A DNA stretch of 64,000 bases from assembly GCF_015040615.1 (NCBI RefSeq), contig NZ_CP060402.1:1426001-1490000 (forward strand). Direction: 5' to 3'. The position numbers and the translations under genes are program-made. The DNA comes from Microbacterium sp. YJN-G (GTDB lineage: Bacteria; Actinomycetota; Actinomycetes; Actinomycetales; Microbacteriaceae). Shown one piece after another: positions 1 through 10,741 of the stretch (position 1 is the stretch's first letter; the number at the start of each line of letters is the position of its first letter). The notes under the pieces are model-generated. The model searched no databases. It was not told the origin of the DNA and saw only the letters and a program-made list of their open reading frames with translations.

Positions 1-1
1 T

Positions 2-88
2 GCCCTGTTCGGCCCGTTCGCCGAGGGGCAGCGCGCCCCGCTTCCCGCGCCGCCGCTGCCGACCGTTCGGCTGCGACCGCGCGAGTAG
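2..88 (+). CDS. C-terminal fragment of an unrecognised protein (cut by left edge)
   Basis: A plus-strand frame is open from the first bases to a TAG at 86-88. The visible tail starts ALFGPFAEGQ and is rich in Pro and Arg, as at many actinobacterial C-termini. Nothing in 28 residues identifies a family. It runs convergent to the GNAT gene that follows. It may equally be a chance open frame. Confidence 0.3.
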   Translation, partial: ALFGPFAEGQRAPLPAPPLPTVRLRPRE

Positions 89-113
89 CCGCGGAGGAAC
101 CGCGTGAGGCGGC

Positions 114-464
114 TCAGTCCGCCGCGGCCCGCACGGCGTCGATGTGCTCAGGCAGGGGCTGGACGATGTGCTCGTCGTACTCCGGATGCTTGGGAACCCA
201 GGCCACGACGTAGGGGCACACCGGCACGACGCTCATGCCGGACGCGATGGTGTCCTCCACCACCGCCCGCACGAGCACCGACGCCAGGCCCTGACCGCCG
301 TAGTCCGGTGAGACCAGCGTGTGGTACAGCACCCGATCGCCGCCGACGTCGACGAATGACTCCTCGCCGATCTCGATCGACGAGGCGCCGTCCTCGCCCC
401 GGTCGAGCAGCACGTAGCGTGACTGCCCGGCGAGCTTCTCGACGACGAAGCGGTCGGCGGTCAT
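114..464 (-). CDS. small GNAT N-acetyltransferase (YjdJ/COG2388 type)
   Basis: The 116-residue protein is a minimal Gcn5-related acetyltransferase. The acetyl-CoA loop is visible as SPDYGGQGLAS, and the C-terminal signature CPYVVAWVPKHPEY is typical of the short YjdJ-like family, which ranges from bacteria to the human NATD1 protein. Substrate is unknown. The ATG overlaps the TGA of the upstream AhpD-like gene (ATGA), so the two are translationally coupled. An upstream in-frame extension exists but lies inside the neighbouring gene, so the coupled ATG is preferred. Confidence 0.8.
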   Translation of the reverse strand: MTADRFVVEKLAGQSRYVLLDRGEDGASSIEIGEESFVDVGGDRVLYHTLVSPDYGGQGLASVLVRAVVEDTIASGMSVVPVCPYVVAWVPKHPEYDEHIVQPLPEHIDAVRAAAD

Positions 465-934
465 GACAGCACCTTCCCGTCCGCGCCGCGCGGGCGCACC
501 GGATGCTCGCTGAGGATCGAGATCCGGTTGAACGTGTTGATCGTGAGCGCCACCCATTCGGCTGCGGCGAAGACCGCGTCACCGAGCACGCTGCGGGCGC
601 CGGCGAGGTCGGCCTTGGACTCCTCGCTCAGCGGCATCCGGGTCGCCGCCTCGGCGATCGCCAGGACGGCGGTCTCGCGCTCGTCGTACAGCGTCGTCTC
701 GCGCCAGGCCGGCAGCAGGTCGAGCTTCTGCTGGGTGATGCCCGAGTTGCGTGCCTCACGCGAGTGCAGATCCAGGCAGAACGCGCACGCGTTGATCTGC
801 GACGCCCGCACCTTGATCAGCTCGGTCTCCTGCAGCGTCAGCCCGTGAGCCTTTGCATGCTCGGCCACGACCGTGGAGTAGGCCGCGACGGACTTCCATA
901 CCTCGGGGGCGGACTTGTCCAGATAGGGGCGCAT
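461..934 (-). CDS. carboxymuconolactone decarboxylase / AhpD-like peroxidase family protein
   Basis: A 157-residue protein starting MRPYLDKSAP. It has the CxxCxxxH redox motif of AhpD-like proteins (Cys50, Cys53, His57 in CAFCLDLH), used in peroxide reduction or as a general thiol catalyst. It is probably cytosolic. It lies 67 nt downstream of the Lrp regulator on the same strand and overlaps the following GNAT gene by 4 nt, so the three could form an operon. The real physiological reductant cannot be told from sequence. Confidence 0.82.
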   Translation of the reverse strand: MRPYLDKSAPEVWKSVAAYSTVVAEHAKAHGLTLQETELIKVRASQINACAFCLDLHSREARNSGITQQKLDLLPAWRETTLYDERETAVLAIAEAATRMPLSEESKADLAGARSVLGDAVFAAAEWVALTINTFNRISILSEHPVRPRGADGKVLS

Positions 935-1001
935 GGTTCTCCTCATCGTCGGCGGGCACAGAGCCCGCGATCTTCCCGCATCAACCTCGTGCGCGGCATG
1001 G

Positions 1002-1499
1002 TCATTCCCTCGTCCGGCGGTGCGGCACGACACCCGCACCGTCACGCAGCTCGAACACGAGCTGGGTCTCCGTCGCCCGCACCACATCATGCACCGTGAT
1101 GTGCTCGAGCACGATGTCGCGCAGCGCGCCGGCATCAGGCACCGCGACGTGCACGAGGAAGTCGTCCGCCCCGGCGATGTGGAACACCTGCAGCACGCCG
1201 GCGGTCGCGGCGAGCGCGTCGAACAGGGCATCCACGCCGGCCTTGCTGTGGTTCGCCAGCCGCACCCGGATCATCGCTTGCACGGGGGCGCCCAGCGCTG
1301 CGGGATCGACCACGAGGCGGACGCCTGCGATCACTCCGCGGGCGCGCAGCGAACGCACCCGGAAGGCGCAGGTCGACGCCGGGATGCCGAGGGTCGCCGC
1401 CAGCTGCTTGACGGGCGCATCGGGCCGCGCGGAGAGCTCGGCCAGGATGCGGAGGTCCAGCTCGTCCACCGCCGAGGGAGTGCCCTGCGCTGCGCCCAA
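1002..1499 (-). CDS. Lrp/AsnC family transcriptional regulator
   Basis: The 165-residue protein has an N-terminal winged helix-turn-helix (LDLRILAELSARPDAPVKQLA, residues about 14-60) and a C-terminal RAM/AsnC ligand domain (VFHIAGADDFLVHV). I chose a TTG start at 1499 because AGGGAG lies about 7 nt upstream; a GTG ten codons further in is the alternative. It is divergent from the trans-sulfuration gene at 1613, with 113 bp between. That is the usual layout when an Lrp protein controls amino-acid catabolism, so it probably regulates that gene in response to an amino acid. Confidence 0.85.
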   Translation of the reverse strand: MGAAQGTPSAVDELDLRILAELSARPDAPVKQLAATLGIPASTCAFRVRSLRARGVIAGVRLVVDPAALGAPVQAMIRVRLANHSKAGVDALFDALAATAGVLQVFHIAGADDFLVHVAVPDAGALRDIVLEHITVHDVVRATETQLVFELRDGAGVVPHRRTRE

Positions 1500-1612
1500 G
1501 TTCCACTCCCTGCGATCGGCGGCGATTGCTCATCCAACAACCTACGCGACCTGCCCGCGCGATCGCGACAACCCGGGTGGAACTCCGTCGCCCGCAGGAG
1601 CATCCTGGTGCC

Positions 1613-2806
1613 ATGTCCGACCTTCCGCTGCATCCCGACACCGTGGCCGTCCACGCCGGCCGCTCCGACTTCGGCGCACTGGGCGTGCACGCCGCGCCCA
1701 TCGACCTGTCGTCGACGAACCCGCTGCCCGATATCCTGCACGGCGGTGACTCCTACGAGTCGATGGCTACGGGGGGACATCCGCTGCCGGACGGCGGGAA
1801 CGTTTACGCACGACTGTGGAACCCGACCGTGGCGCGGTTCGAAGAGGCACTGGCCGAGCTCGAGCACGCCGAGGCGTCCGTCGCGTTCGGATCCGGCATG
1901 GCGGCGATGACCGCCGCGATCCTCTCGCACACCACGGCCGTCGGAAAGCATCACATCGTGGCGGTGCGCCCGCTGTACGGCGGCACCGACCACCTGCTCG
2001 ACTCCGGGCTGCTGGGCGTCGAGGTCACCTTCTGCGATGAGGATGCCGTCGCCGCCGGCATCCGCCCCGACACCGGGCTGATCGTGCTCGAGACGCCGGC
2101 GAACCCGACGCTCGACCTCGTCGACATCGCCGCCGTCGTCGCGCAGGCGGACGGTGTGCCGGTCGTGGTCGACAACACCTTCGCCACCCCGCTGCTGCAG
2201 AACCCGCTCGACCTGGGCGCGGCGATGTCGCTGCACAGCGCGACGAAGTACATCGGCGGTCACGGCGACGTCATCGCCGGCGTCATCGCCTGCTCCGAGC
2301 AGACTGCCCAGGCCCTGCGCCGGGTGCGCGCCATCACCGGTGCGCTGCTGCATCCGCTCGGCGCCTACCTGCTGCACCGGGGGCTCGCGACCCTGCCGGT
2401 GCGCCTGCAGGCGCAGCAGGCGAACGCCCGCACGCTGGTCGAACGGCTGCACGGAAACCCCGCGATCGCCGAGATCCGCTATCCCGAGCTCGACGACGTG
2501 CGCGGGCTCGTCGGTCGCCAGATGCGCGGAGGCGGAGCGATGATCTCGATCCGCCTCGCCGGCGGATACGCCGCAGCCGAGGCGCTGACCGGCGCGGTGC
2601 GGCTCTTCACCCATGCGGTGTCGCTCGGCGGCGTCGACTCACTGATCCAGCATCCGGCCGCCCTGACGCACCGGCCCGTCGCGCCCGAGGCGCGCCCGGG
2701 CGCCGACATCGTGCGGCTGTCGATCGGCCTCGAGAACGTCGACGACCTGCTCGCCGACCTCGAGCAGGCGCTGGTGAAGGCCGGCAGCGTCGTGCCCGTG
2801 GGCTGA
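1613..2806 (+). CDS. PLP-dependent trans-sulfuration enzyme (cystathionine/methionine gamma-lyase type)
   Basis: A 397-residue Cys/Met-metabolism PLP enzyme. The Schiff-base lysine is Lys212 in SATKYIGGHGDV, and the PLP phosphate region is FGSGMAAMTA. Family members cleave or form C-S bonds of cystathionine, homocysteine or methionine. The divergent Lrp gene favours a catabolic gamma-lyase, but cystathionine gamma-synthase cannot be excluded. The start at 1613 (MSDLPLHPD) is preferred over an ATG 29 codons upstream because family alignment begins here; AGGAG lies at 1596-1600. Confidence 0.85.
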   Translation: MSDLPLHPDTVAVHAGRSDFGALGVHAAPIDLSSTNPLPDILHGGDSYESMATGGHPLPDGGNVYARLWNPTVARFEEALAELEHAEASVAFGSGMAAMTAAILSHTTAVGKHHIVAVRPLYGGTDHLLDSGLLGVEVTFCDEDAVAAGIRPDTGLIVLETPANPTLDLVDIAAVVAQADGVPVVVDNTFATPLLQNPLDLGAAMSLHSATKYIGGHGDVIAGVIACSEQTAQALRRVRAITGALLHPLGAYLLHRGLATLPVRLQAQQANARTLVERLHGNPAIAEIRYPELDDVRGLVGRQMRGGGAMISIRLAGGYAAAEALTGAVRLFTHAVSLGGVDSLIQHPAALTHRPVAPEARPGADIVRLSIGLENVDDLLADLEQALVKAGSVVPVG

Positions 2807-2888
2807 CGCCTCGGCGCGGCATCCGGCAGGCAGGCGCTGCGCGGCATCCGACCCGGCGCGCACCGCGCCGACATGACACGATGGTGCA

Positions 2889-5399
<2,511 letters not shown>

Positions 5400-5401
5400 C
5401 C

Positions 5402-5464
5402 GCTGGGTCTCTGCCCCTGCTGGGTCCCTGCCCCTGCTGGGTCCCTGAGCCTGTCGAAGGGCCC
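5402..5464 (+). repeat. three tandem 17-bp units ending in the dispersed CCTGAGCCTGTCGAAGG element
   Basis: Units at 5402-5418, 5419-5435 and 5436-5452 share GCTGGGTCYCTGCCCCT; the third runs into the dispersed element (CCTGAGCCTGTCGAAGG, 5444-5460, followed by GCCC). The cluster sits between convergent pepN and the metallo-hydrolase gene. There are no spacers, so it is not a CRISPR array. Confidence 0.85.
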
Positions 5465-5480
5465 CAGCCGTCCACTCAGC

Positions 5481-6119
5481 TCAAAGGTCCAGCGCGTCGC
5501 CCGGATTGAGGTCGAAGTACTGCCCGCCGCCCTGCTCGGTCGCCCACTGCAGGCGCTGCTGGTGCATCCCGTGGCCGATGGTCGACAGCGTCATGTCGTG
5601 CGTGCCGAAGGCGCGCTTCGGAGCGACTGCGAGCACGAAGTCCATCGCCTCGCCGATCTTGAGCCATGGTGCGCCGAGAGGCGCCGCGAGCGTGTCGACC
5701 TCCACGCCCTCGGGCACCGCGTACGAGTCGCCCGGGTAGTACAGCCGGTCGTTGACGAGCACGCCGACGTTCTCGATGGCAGGCAGAGACGAGTGGATGA
5801 CCGCGTGATCCCCGCCGAAGAAGCTGAGCGTGAACTCGCCGGCGGTGGCGGTGTCCCCGGGGGCGACGACGGTGATGTCGTAGCCCTCCGCGGCCGCTGC
5901 GACGCCGGCCGGCGCGAAGATCGGCACGTCAGGGGCGGCGCGCAGCAGCCGGTCAAGGTGCCCGGGAGTCCAATGGTCCGGATGCTCGTGCGTGATCACC
6001 ACAGCGACGAGACCGGCGAGATCATCCAGTGGAGCGGTGAACGAGCCGGGGTCGACCACCAGCGTCTGACCGACGTGATCGATGCGAAGGGCGGCATGTT
6101 CGAACTTGGTGACGCGCAT
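5481..6119 (-). CDS. MBL-fold metal-dependent hydrolase (UlaG-like)
   Basis: A 212-residue beta-lactamase-fold protein with the metal motif THEHPDHW (HxHxDH) and later ligands in FFGGDHAVIH and the C-terminal GTHDM. The UlaG-like branch hydrolyses phosphoester or lactone substrates; the substrate here is unknown. I chose ATG 6119 (MRVTKFEH); a GTG six codons upstream is possible. It converges on pepN across the tandem repeat. Confidence 0.8.
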   Translation of the reverse strand: MRVTKFEHAALRIDHVGQTLVVDPGSFTAPLDDLAGLVAVVITHEHPDHWTPGHLDRLLRAAPDVPIFAPAGVAAAAEGYDITVVAPGDTATAGEFTLSFFGGDHAVIHSSLPAIENVGVLVNDRLYYPGDSYAVPEGVEVDTLAAPLGAPWLKIGEAMDFVLAVAPKRAFGTHDMTLSTIGHGMHQQRLQWATEQGGGQYFDLNPGDALDL

Positions 6120-6201
6120 GTGCTGAGTCAACTCCACTGGATCGCGCGCGGCAAGCGGAAGGACGCGACACGCCCGCCGGCACGGCGGGTGCCGGGCTGA
6201 T

Positions 6202-6231
6202 TTGGAAACGGGGGAGTCGACGTGTCAGACT
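6202..6231 (+). promoter_or_regulatory. promoter of first tRNA-Glu gene
   Basis: TTGGAA (6202-6207), 18-nt spacer, CAGACT (6226-6231). The upstream region of the second tRNA-Glu copy has the same layout, which supports both assignments. Confidence 0.65.
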
Positions 6232-6266
6232 TACACGGTTGCCAGAACGGCCCTCTCGGGCCGGAC

Positions 6267-6339
6267 GGCCCCATCGTATAGCGGCCTAGTACGCCGCCCT
6301 CTCACGGCGGTAACGCGGGTTCGAATCCCGCTGGGGTCA
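6267..6339 (+). tRNA. tRNA-Glu (anticodon CTC), copy 1
   Basis: The 73-nt gene folds as a full cloverleaf. The acceptor strand GGCCCCA pairs with TGGGGTC, the anticodon stem is CCGCC/GGCGG with loop CTCTCAC (anticodon CTC at 6301-6303), and the T arm is GCGGGTTCGAATCCCGC. Discriminator is A6339; CCA is not encoded. It is identical to the copy at 7546-7618. Confidence 0.97.
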
Positions 6340-6347
6340 CAGCGACA

Positions 6348-6379
6348 CGAAGGCCCTCCGAGCAATCGGAGGGCCTTCG
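6348..6379 (+). terminator. hairpin terminator after tRNA-Glu copy 1
   Basis: A perfect 14-bp stem (CGAAGGCCCTCCGA with its complement at 6366-6379) around a GCAA tetraloop, 8 nt after the tRNA. There is no long T tract, as is common in actinobacteria. Confidence 0.8.
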
Positions 6380-6449
6380 TCATGTCCGCTCGGACCGGGC
6401 GCGATCCATGCATGGGAATGAATACCGCGAGGGTGAGGTTGTCCCGGCT

Positions 6450-7475
6450 GTGACTGACATCGAATTCGGACTCGACACCTTCGGCGGCGTGACACAGGAC
6501 GCCGCAGGCGATCCTGTCCCTCATCCCCAGGTGATCCGCGACATCGTCGACGAGGTGGTGCTGGCCGATCGTGTCGGCCTGGACTTCTTCGGCGTGGGGG
6601 AGCACCACCGTCCGGACTTCGCGGTGTCCAGTCCCGAGATGGTGCTCGCGGCCATCGCATCCCGCACCGAGCGCATCCGGCTGGGTTCCGCCGTGACGGT
6701 GCTGAGCTCGGACGACCCGGTGCGCGTGTTCGAGCGCTTCTCGACGCTCGACGCGGTCTCGAACGGGCGCGCTGAGATCGTCGCCGGTCGTGGCTCGTTC
6801 ATCGAGTCGTTCCCGCTGTTCGGTTTCGACCTTCGCCAGTACGAGGAGCTCTTCGAAGAGCGTCTCGACCTGCTTTCACAGCTGCTGAAGGAGGAGCCGG
6901 TCACCTGGCAGGGCAGCACCCGCGCCGCGCTGACCGATCAGCGGGTCTTCCCGACCACCGCCGCGGGCATCCCCACCTGGGTCGGCGTGGGCGGCAGCCC
7001 GGATTCGGTCGTGCGCACCGCGCGATACAACTTCGGTCTGTTCCTCGCGATCATCGGCGGTCCGGCGGCCCGTTTCGCACCGTACATCGATCTCTTCGAC
7101 CGCGCTCAGGATCAGTTCGGCGTCGAGCGCCGGCCGGTCGCCGTGCACTCACCGGGGCTGGTCGCCGAGACCGATCAGAAGGCACGAGCGCTCACCCACG
7201 ACGGATGGCTCGCCATGCGCACGAGGATGGGCCAGGAGCGCGGGTGGGGTCCGCCCGCGGTGGGCGATTTCGAACGCGAGATCGAGGGCGGTGCTCTCTA
7301 CATCGGTTCGCCGGAGACCGTGGCGCGCAAGATCGCCGCGACGCTGAAGACGCTGTCCATCGACCGGTTCGACCTGAAGTACGACCAGAGCAAGGTCGGT
7401 CACGACACGATGATGCGCTCGATCGAGCTCTACGGTGAGAAGGTCGTCCCGATGGTGAAGGACATGATCGCCTGA
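6450..7475 (+). CDS. LLM-class flavin-dependent oxidoreductase
   Basis: A 341-residue luciferase-like (LLM) oxidoreductase, which would use reduced flavin (FMN or F420) on an unknown organic substrate. The family start FGLDTFGG, the loop VGEHHRPDF and the TIM-barrel body are clear, and the C-terminal GSPETVARKI matches the usual Gxpxxva motif. I chose GTG 6450, preceded by GAGG, because homologues begin at this FGLDTFGG block; an ATG lies 14 codons upstream. The gene is isolated between two tRNA-Glu copies. Confidence 0.85.
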   Translation: MTDIEFGLDTFGGVTQDAAGDPVPHPQVIRDIVDEVVLADRVGLDFFGVGEHHRPDFAVSSPEMVLAAIASRTERIRLGSAVTVLSSDDPVRVFERFSTLDAVSNGRAEIVAGRGSFIESFPLFGFDLRQYEELFEERLDLLSQLLKEEPVTWQGSTRAALTDQRVFPTTAAGIPTWVGVGGSPDSVVRTARYNFGLFLAIIGGPAARFAPYIDLFDRAQDQFGVERRPVAVHSPGLVAETDQKARALTHDGWLAMRTRMGQERGWGPPAVGDFEREIEGGALYIGSPETVARKIAATLKTLSIDRFDLKYDQSKVGHDTMMRSIELYGEKVVPMVKDMIA

Positions 7476-7499
7476 CCCGGAGGCCGGGCCTGCGCCGAT

Positions 7500-7528
7500 T
7501 TGGAAGCGCGCGGGCCACATGGCATACT
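7500..7528 (+). promoter_or_regulatory. promoter of second tRNA-Glu gene
   Basis: TTGGAA (7500-7505), 17-nt spacer, CATACT (7523-7528), matching the layout at copy 1. Confidence 0.7.
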
Positions 7529-7545
7529 TGAACGGTTGCAGTGAC

Positions 7546-7618
7546 GGCCCCATCGTATAGCGGCCTAGTACGCCGCCCTCTCACGGCGGTAACGCGGGTT
7601 CGAATCCCGCTGGGGTCA
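7546..7618 (+). tRNA. tRNA-Glu (anticodon CTC), copy 2
   Basis: Identical over all 73 nt to the copy at 6267-6339, with the same cloverleaf and anticodon CTC. It has its own promoter and terminator, so it is an independent gene and not a tRNA fragment left by integration. Confidence 0.97.
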
Positions 7619-7625
7619 CTGACGA

Positions 7626-7664
7626 GAAGAAGGTCCTCCGGGTTCAGCCCGGAGGACCTTCTTC
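7626..7664 (+). terminator. hairpin terminator after tRNA-Glu copy 2
   Basis: A perfect 17-bp stem, 7626-7642 with 7648-7664, around the loop TTCAG, followed by GTTTCC. It resembles the terminator of copy 1 in its GGTCCTCCG core. Confidence 0.85.
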
Positions 7665-8210
7665 GTTTCCGGCGGCAGAGTCGACGCCGAGATATTCGAA
7701 TGTCGGTGGCCGTGTTGATACTGGATGTATGAACGAGATTGCGATGGCGTCGGATGGGCAGCTGGGCTCGCTCGATGCGATCGTGTCGTCGCTGGAGGCG
7801 GTGGAGCAGACGTTGCAGGGTGTGCTCGCGGCGCGTGACGGGCTGCTCGCCCTGGCGTCTCGGGTGGCGTTGTCGATCGCGGAGGAGAACGGTGGGGTCG
7901 AGGCGTCGGACATCACCCTGCGGAACGTGGCCGCAGAGCTGGCCGGGGTGCTGCGCGTCAGTGACCGGACCGTGCAGCGTCGGATGGCGGACGCGGACCT
8001 GGTGGTGAGCTGGTTCCCGCAGGTCTGGGCCGCGCAGGGCGCCGGGCGGATCAGCGCCGGGCACGCCAGGGTGATCGTGGAGGCCGGGTCTCACCTGCAG
8101 GATCCGGACGCCCGCGCGGCCTATGCGGGGCGGGTGCTGGAGTTAGCGGTGGAGGAGTCCCCGAACCGGTTGCGGCCGATCGCGCAGCGCATCGCCGAGC
8201 AGTATCAGCC

Positions 8211-8218
8211 CCGGTCCC
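8211..8218 (+). repeat. target-site duplication, left copy (CCGGTCCC)
   Basis: CCGGTCCC directly abuts the left inverted repeat. The same 8 bases abut the right end at 9674-9681. Confidence 0.93.
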
Positions 8219-9673
8219 GAGCTTGTCAAGTTGTGTGTGTAAGGGGCCAGGGTCTCGGGGTTAGAGGTAGGGCTCGATGCGCTCGGGATAGACGAGTGCG
8301 AGCTGCTCGAGGGCTTTCATCCAGTTCGTGACGACTTGTCCCTCGACGAGCCGGCCTTCGGCCTTCCGTTTCGCGCCGCGCCCGAGGCCGCGTTCCTTGG
8401 CGCGATCCCTGGCGCGTTTGTCTTCGATGTCGCAGATCGCGAGCCAGAGCAGCTTCACGGCGGCTTGATCGTTCGGGAAGTGGCCGCGGTTCTTAATGAC
8501 CTTCCGCAGCTGGAAGTTCAGCGACTCGATCGCGTTGGTCGTGTAGATCACCTTCCGCAGCTCCGGCGGGAACGCGAGGAACGGCGTGAACCGCTCCCAG
8601 GCGTCCTCGAAGACCTGCGCCGACCTCGGGTTCGCCTGCCCCAACGCCGAGGCTTTGAACGCGTCCAACGCCGCCTGCGCGGCGTCCGCGGTCGGCGCCT
8701 GGTAGATCGGCTTGAGCGCCGCGGCGACGGCCTTGCGCTGCCCGTAGGCGACGAATCGCATCGCGTTGCGGATCAGGTGGACCACGCAGGTCTGGACCAT
8801 CGATTCCGGCCAGGTCGCCTCGATCGCCTCGGGGAACCCGGTCAGCCCGTCGACGCAGACGATGAGCACGTCGCGGACGCCCCGGTTGGCGAGCTCGGCG
8901 CAGACCGACGCCCAGAACTTCGCGCCCTCGGTCTGCTGGATCCAGATCCCGAGGACGTGCTTGACGCCGTCCATATCAACGCCGACAGCGATATGCGCGG
9001 CCTTGTTGCGGACATGCCCACCATCGCGGACCTTGATCACGAGAGCATCGAGGTAGATCACCGGGTAGAACGCCTCCAACGGGCGGTTCTGCCAGGCCAG
9101 GACCTCCTCCGCGATCTCCTCGGTGATGTTCGAGATCGTCTCATGCGACAGGTCGACGCCGAGGGTCGAGACGAGGTGGTGCTCGATATCGCGGACCGTC
9201 ATCCCGCCGGCATAGAGCGAGATGATCATCTCGTCCAACTGCGACAGCCGCCGGCTGCCAGTCGGAACCAGCCGCGGCGTGAACGACCCGTTCCGATCTC
9301 GCGGGATCGCGAGTTCGATCTCCCCGACCGTGGTCCCGACCGTCTTCGGGAACGAGCCGTTGCGCGAGTTCTCGTAAAGTCGCGCCTCCGGGTCGCCCTT
9401 CTCGTAGCCGACGTGCTCGGTCAGCTCGGCCTGCAACCCGCGCTCGAGGCCGGTCTTGATCAACTGCTGGATGAACCCGCCATCCCCGTCCAGCTGGACC
9501 TCACCCGCGTCGATCTTCGCGAACAGATCATCCAGCATCCCCGACTCAATCAGACGTTGCGCGCCCTCCGCCTGAGACTTCCGCCGCGCCTCACGCGACA
9601 CCTTGTCAATAGCCACCAGTGTGTTTCCTTTCGTAAGGAGACCCACCCCTTACACACACCATTTGACACGCTC
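8219..9673 (-). mobile_element. IS256-family insertion sequence, 1455 bp
   Basis: The element is bounded by 28-bp terminal inverted repeats (8219-8246 and 9646-9673) that match at 25 of 28 positions; both ends read inward from GAGC to GTGTGTAAGGGG. An 8-bp duplication flanks it. It carries one transposase gene on the minus strand. Intact ends, an intact transposase and a perfect target duplication point to a recent insertion. Confidence 0.95.
8261..9616 (-). CDS. IS256-family transposase
   Basis: A 451-residue DDE transposase. The catalytic triad is Asp190 (YLDALVIKV), Asp256 (VDGLTGF) and Glu364 (NAIESLN); spacings of 66 and 108 residues equal those known for IS256 itself. I chose GTG 9616 because AAAGGAA lies about 6 nt upstream; a GTG ten codons earlier falls in the right inverted repeat. 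It has no frameshift and looks active. Confidence 0.95.
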   Translation of the reverse strand: MAIDKVSREARRKSQAEGAQRLIESGMLDDLFAKIDAGEVQLDGDGGFIQQLIKTGLERGLQAELTEHVGYEKGDPEARLYENSRNGSFPKTVGTTVGEIELAIPRDRNGSFTPRLVPTGSRRLSQLDEMIISLYAGGMTVRDIEHHLVSTLGVDLSHETISNITEEIAEEVLAWQNRPLEAFYPVIYLDALVIKVRDGGHVRNKAAHIAVGVDMDGVKHVLGIWIQQTEGAKFWASVCAELANRGVRDVLIVCVDGLTGFPEAIEATWPESMVQTCVVHLIRNAMRFVAYGQRKAVAAALKPIYQAPTADAAQAALDAFKASALGQANPRSAQVFEDAWERFTPFLAFPPELRKVIYTTNAIESLNFQLRKVIKNRGHFPNDQAAVKLLWLAICDIEDKRARDRAKERGLGRGAKRKAEGRLVEGQVVTNWMKALEQLALVYPERIEPYL

Positions 9674-9681
9674 CCGGTCCC
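9674..9681 (+). repeat. target-site duplication, right copy (CCGGTCCC)
   Basis: Exact copy of 8211-8218, directly after the right inverted repeat. Confidence 0.93.
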
Positions 9682-10741
9682 TGGACGAACGGCACCAGGA
9701 CGCACGGGACACCCGCAGGATCTGGGTGAAGGATGCTGAGGACGGGATGGCCGAGCTGGGGATCCTGGGCCCCGCCGTGCTCGTCCACGGCGTCTACGAG
9801 CGCCTCACCGGCATGGCCACAACGAACGAGAAGCTTGTCGAACCGGATGCGGCGGGGGAGCCGGATGAGCGGACGCTGGGGCAGCGGCGGGCGGACATCG
9901 CCTTGGACCTGCTGCTCACCGGCGCGCCGGCCGGGCACGACACCGACGACGGGCTGCTGGCCGCGATCGTCCCGCAGGTGAGCATCACCGTCCCCGTCAC
10001 CACCCTGATCGGAGCCGAAGGGGCCGACACCCCGCCTGCGGAGTTGGACGGGCGTGCCCCGATCGACCCGGACACCGCGCGACGCCTCGCCGGCGCCGCC
10101 TCCGGGTGGGACCGGGTGCTCACCGACCCGATCACCGGGGCGATGCTGGCCGTGGACCGGTACCGGCCCACCGCCGCGATGCGCCGGCACCTGAAAGCAC
10201 GCGACCAGCGGTGCCGGTTCCCCGGCTGCGGGATGCCCGCCCGCAACAGCGACCTCGACCACACCCTCGACGCCGCCCTCGGAGGCGCCACCGAGGAAGA
10301 CAACCTCGAAGACCTCTGCCGCCGACACCACATCCTCAAACACCACACCCCCTGGCACGTCGAACAACACAGCGGCGGACTGCTCGAATGGACCAGCCCC
10401 CTCGGCCGCACCTACATCGACCGACCACCACCCCAGAACACCATCACCTTCACCGACGGCAGCGGAATCAACCCCGCGTCCGGACCCGACGCCGGTTCGG
10501 GACGTGCTGTCGCCGCCGATCGCGGGGCGCATCCGCCGGGTGGCCTGCCAAAGAGCGCCCGGCCGCCCGACCCCTGGGCCGCCCTGCCCGCAGACCTGCT
10601 CGCACCGTTCTGATCGTGGCGGTCCGGCCGCGCTGCGTCCCCGCGGGATCCTGATGCCGGCGGTCCGGCACAGGCATGTCCGACGATCGAGTTTCGGCTC
10701 GACCGGCCACGTCGTCCCGATCGGCGGGCGGCAGCGACCGA

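Larger units (their letters stand above)
7729..10613 (+). pseudogene. DUF222/HNH endonuclease gene interrupted by an IS256-family element
   Basis: The 5' part (7729-8218) encodes a DUF222 domain (MNEIAMASDG to EQYQPRS). The 3' part (9682-10613) continues LDERHQDARD and ends in an HNH nuclease domain: CRFPGCG, DLDH, ATEEDNLEDLCRRHH. Removing the element plus one 8-bp duplication (1463 bp) rejoins the two halves in frame to give 473 residues, with no stop or missing residue at the joint. These DUF222/HNH genes occur in many copies in actinobacteria, and their role is uncertain. The probable start is leaderless: GATACT at 7717-7722, 6 nt before the ATG. The split product would end in the element about 37 codons after the junction. 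Confidence 0.93.

Noticed and set aside
5402..5452. Possible CRISPR-like array
   Set aside because: Three 17-bp units are directly tandem without spacers and there are no cas genes.
6267..7618. tRNA-Glu as an island attachment site
   Set aside because: The second copy is a complete tRNA gene with promoter and terminator; no integrase gene lies between the copies.
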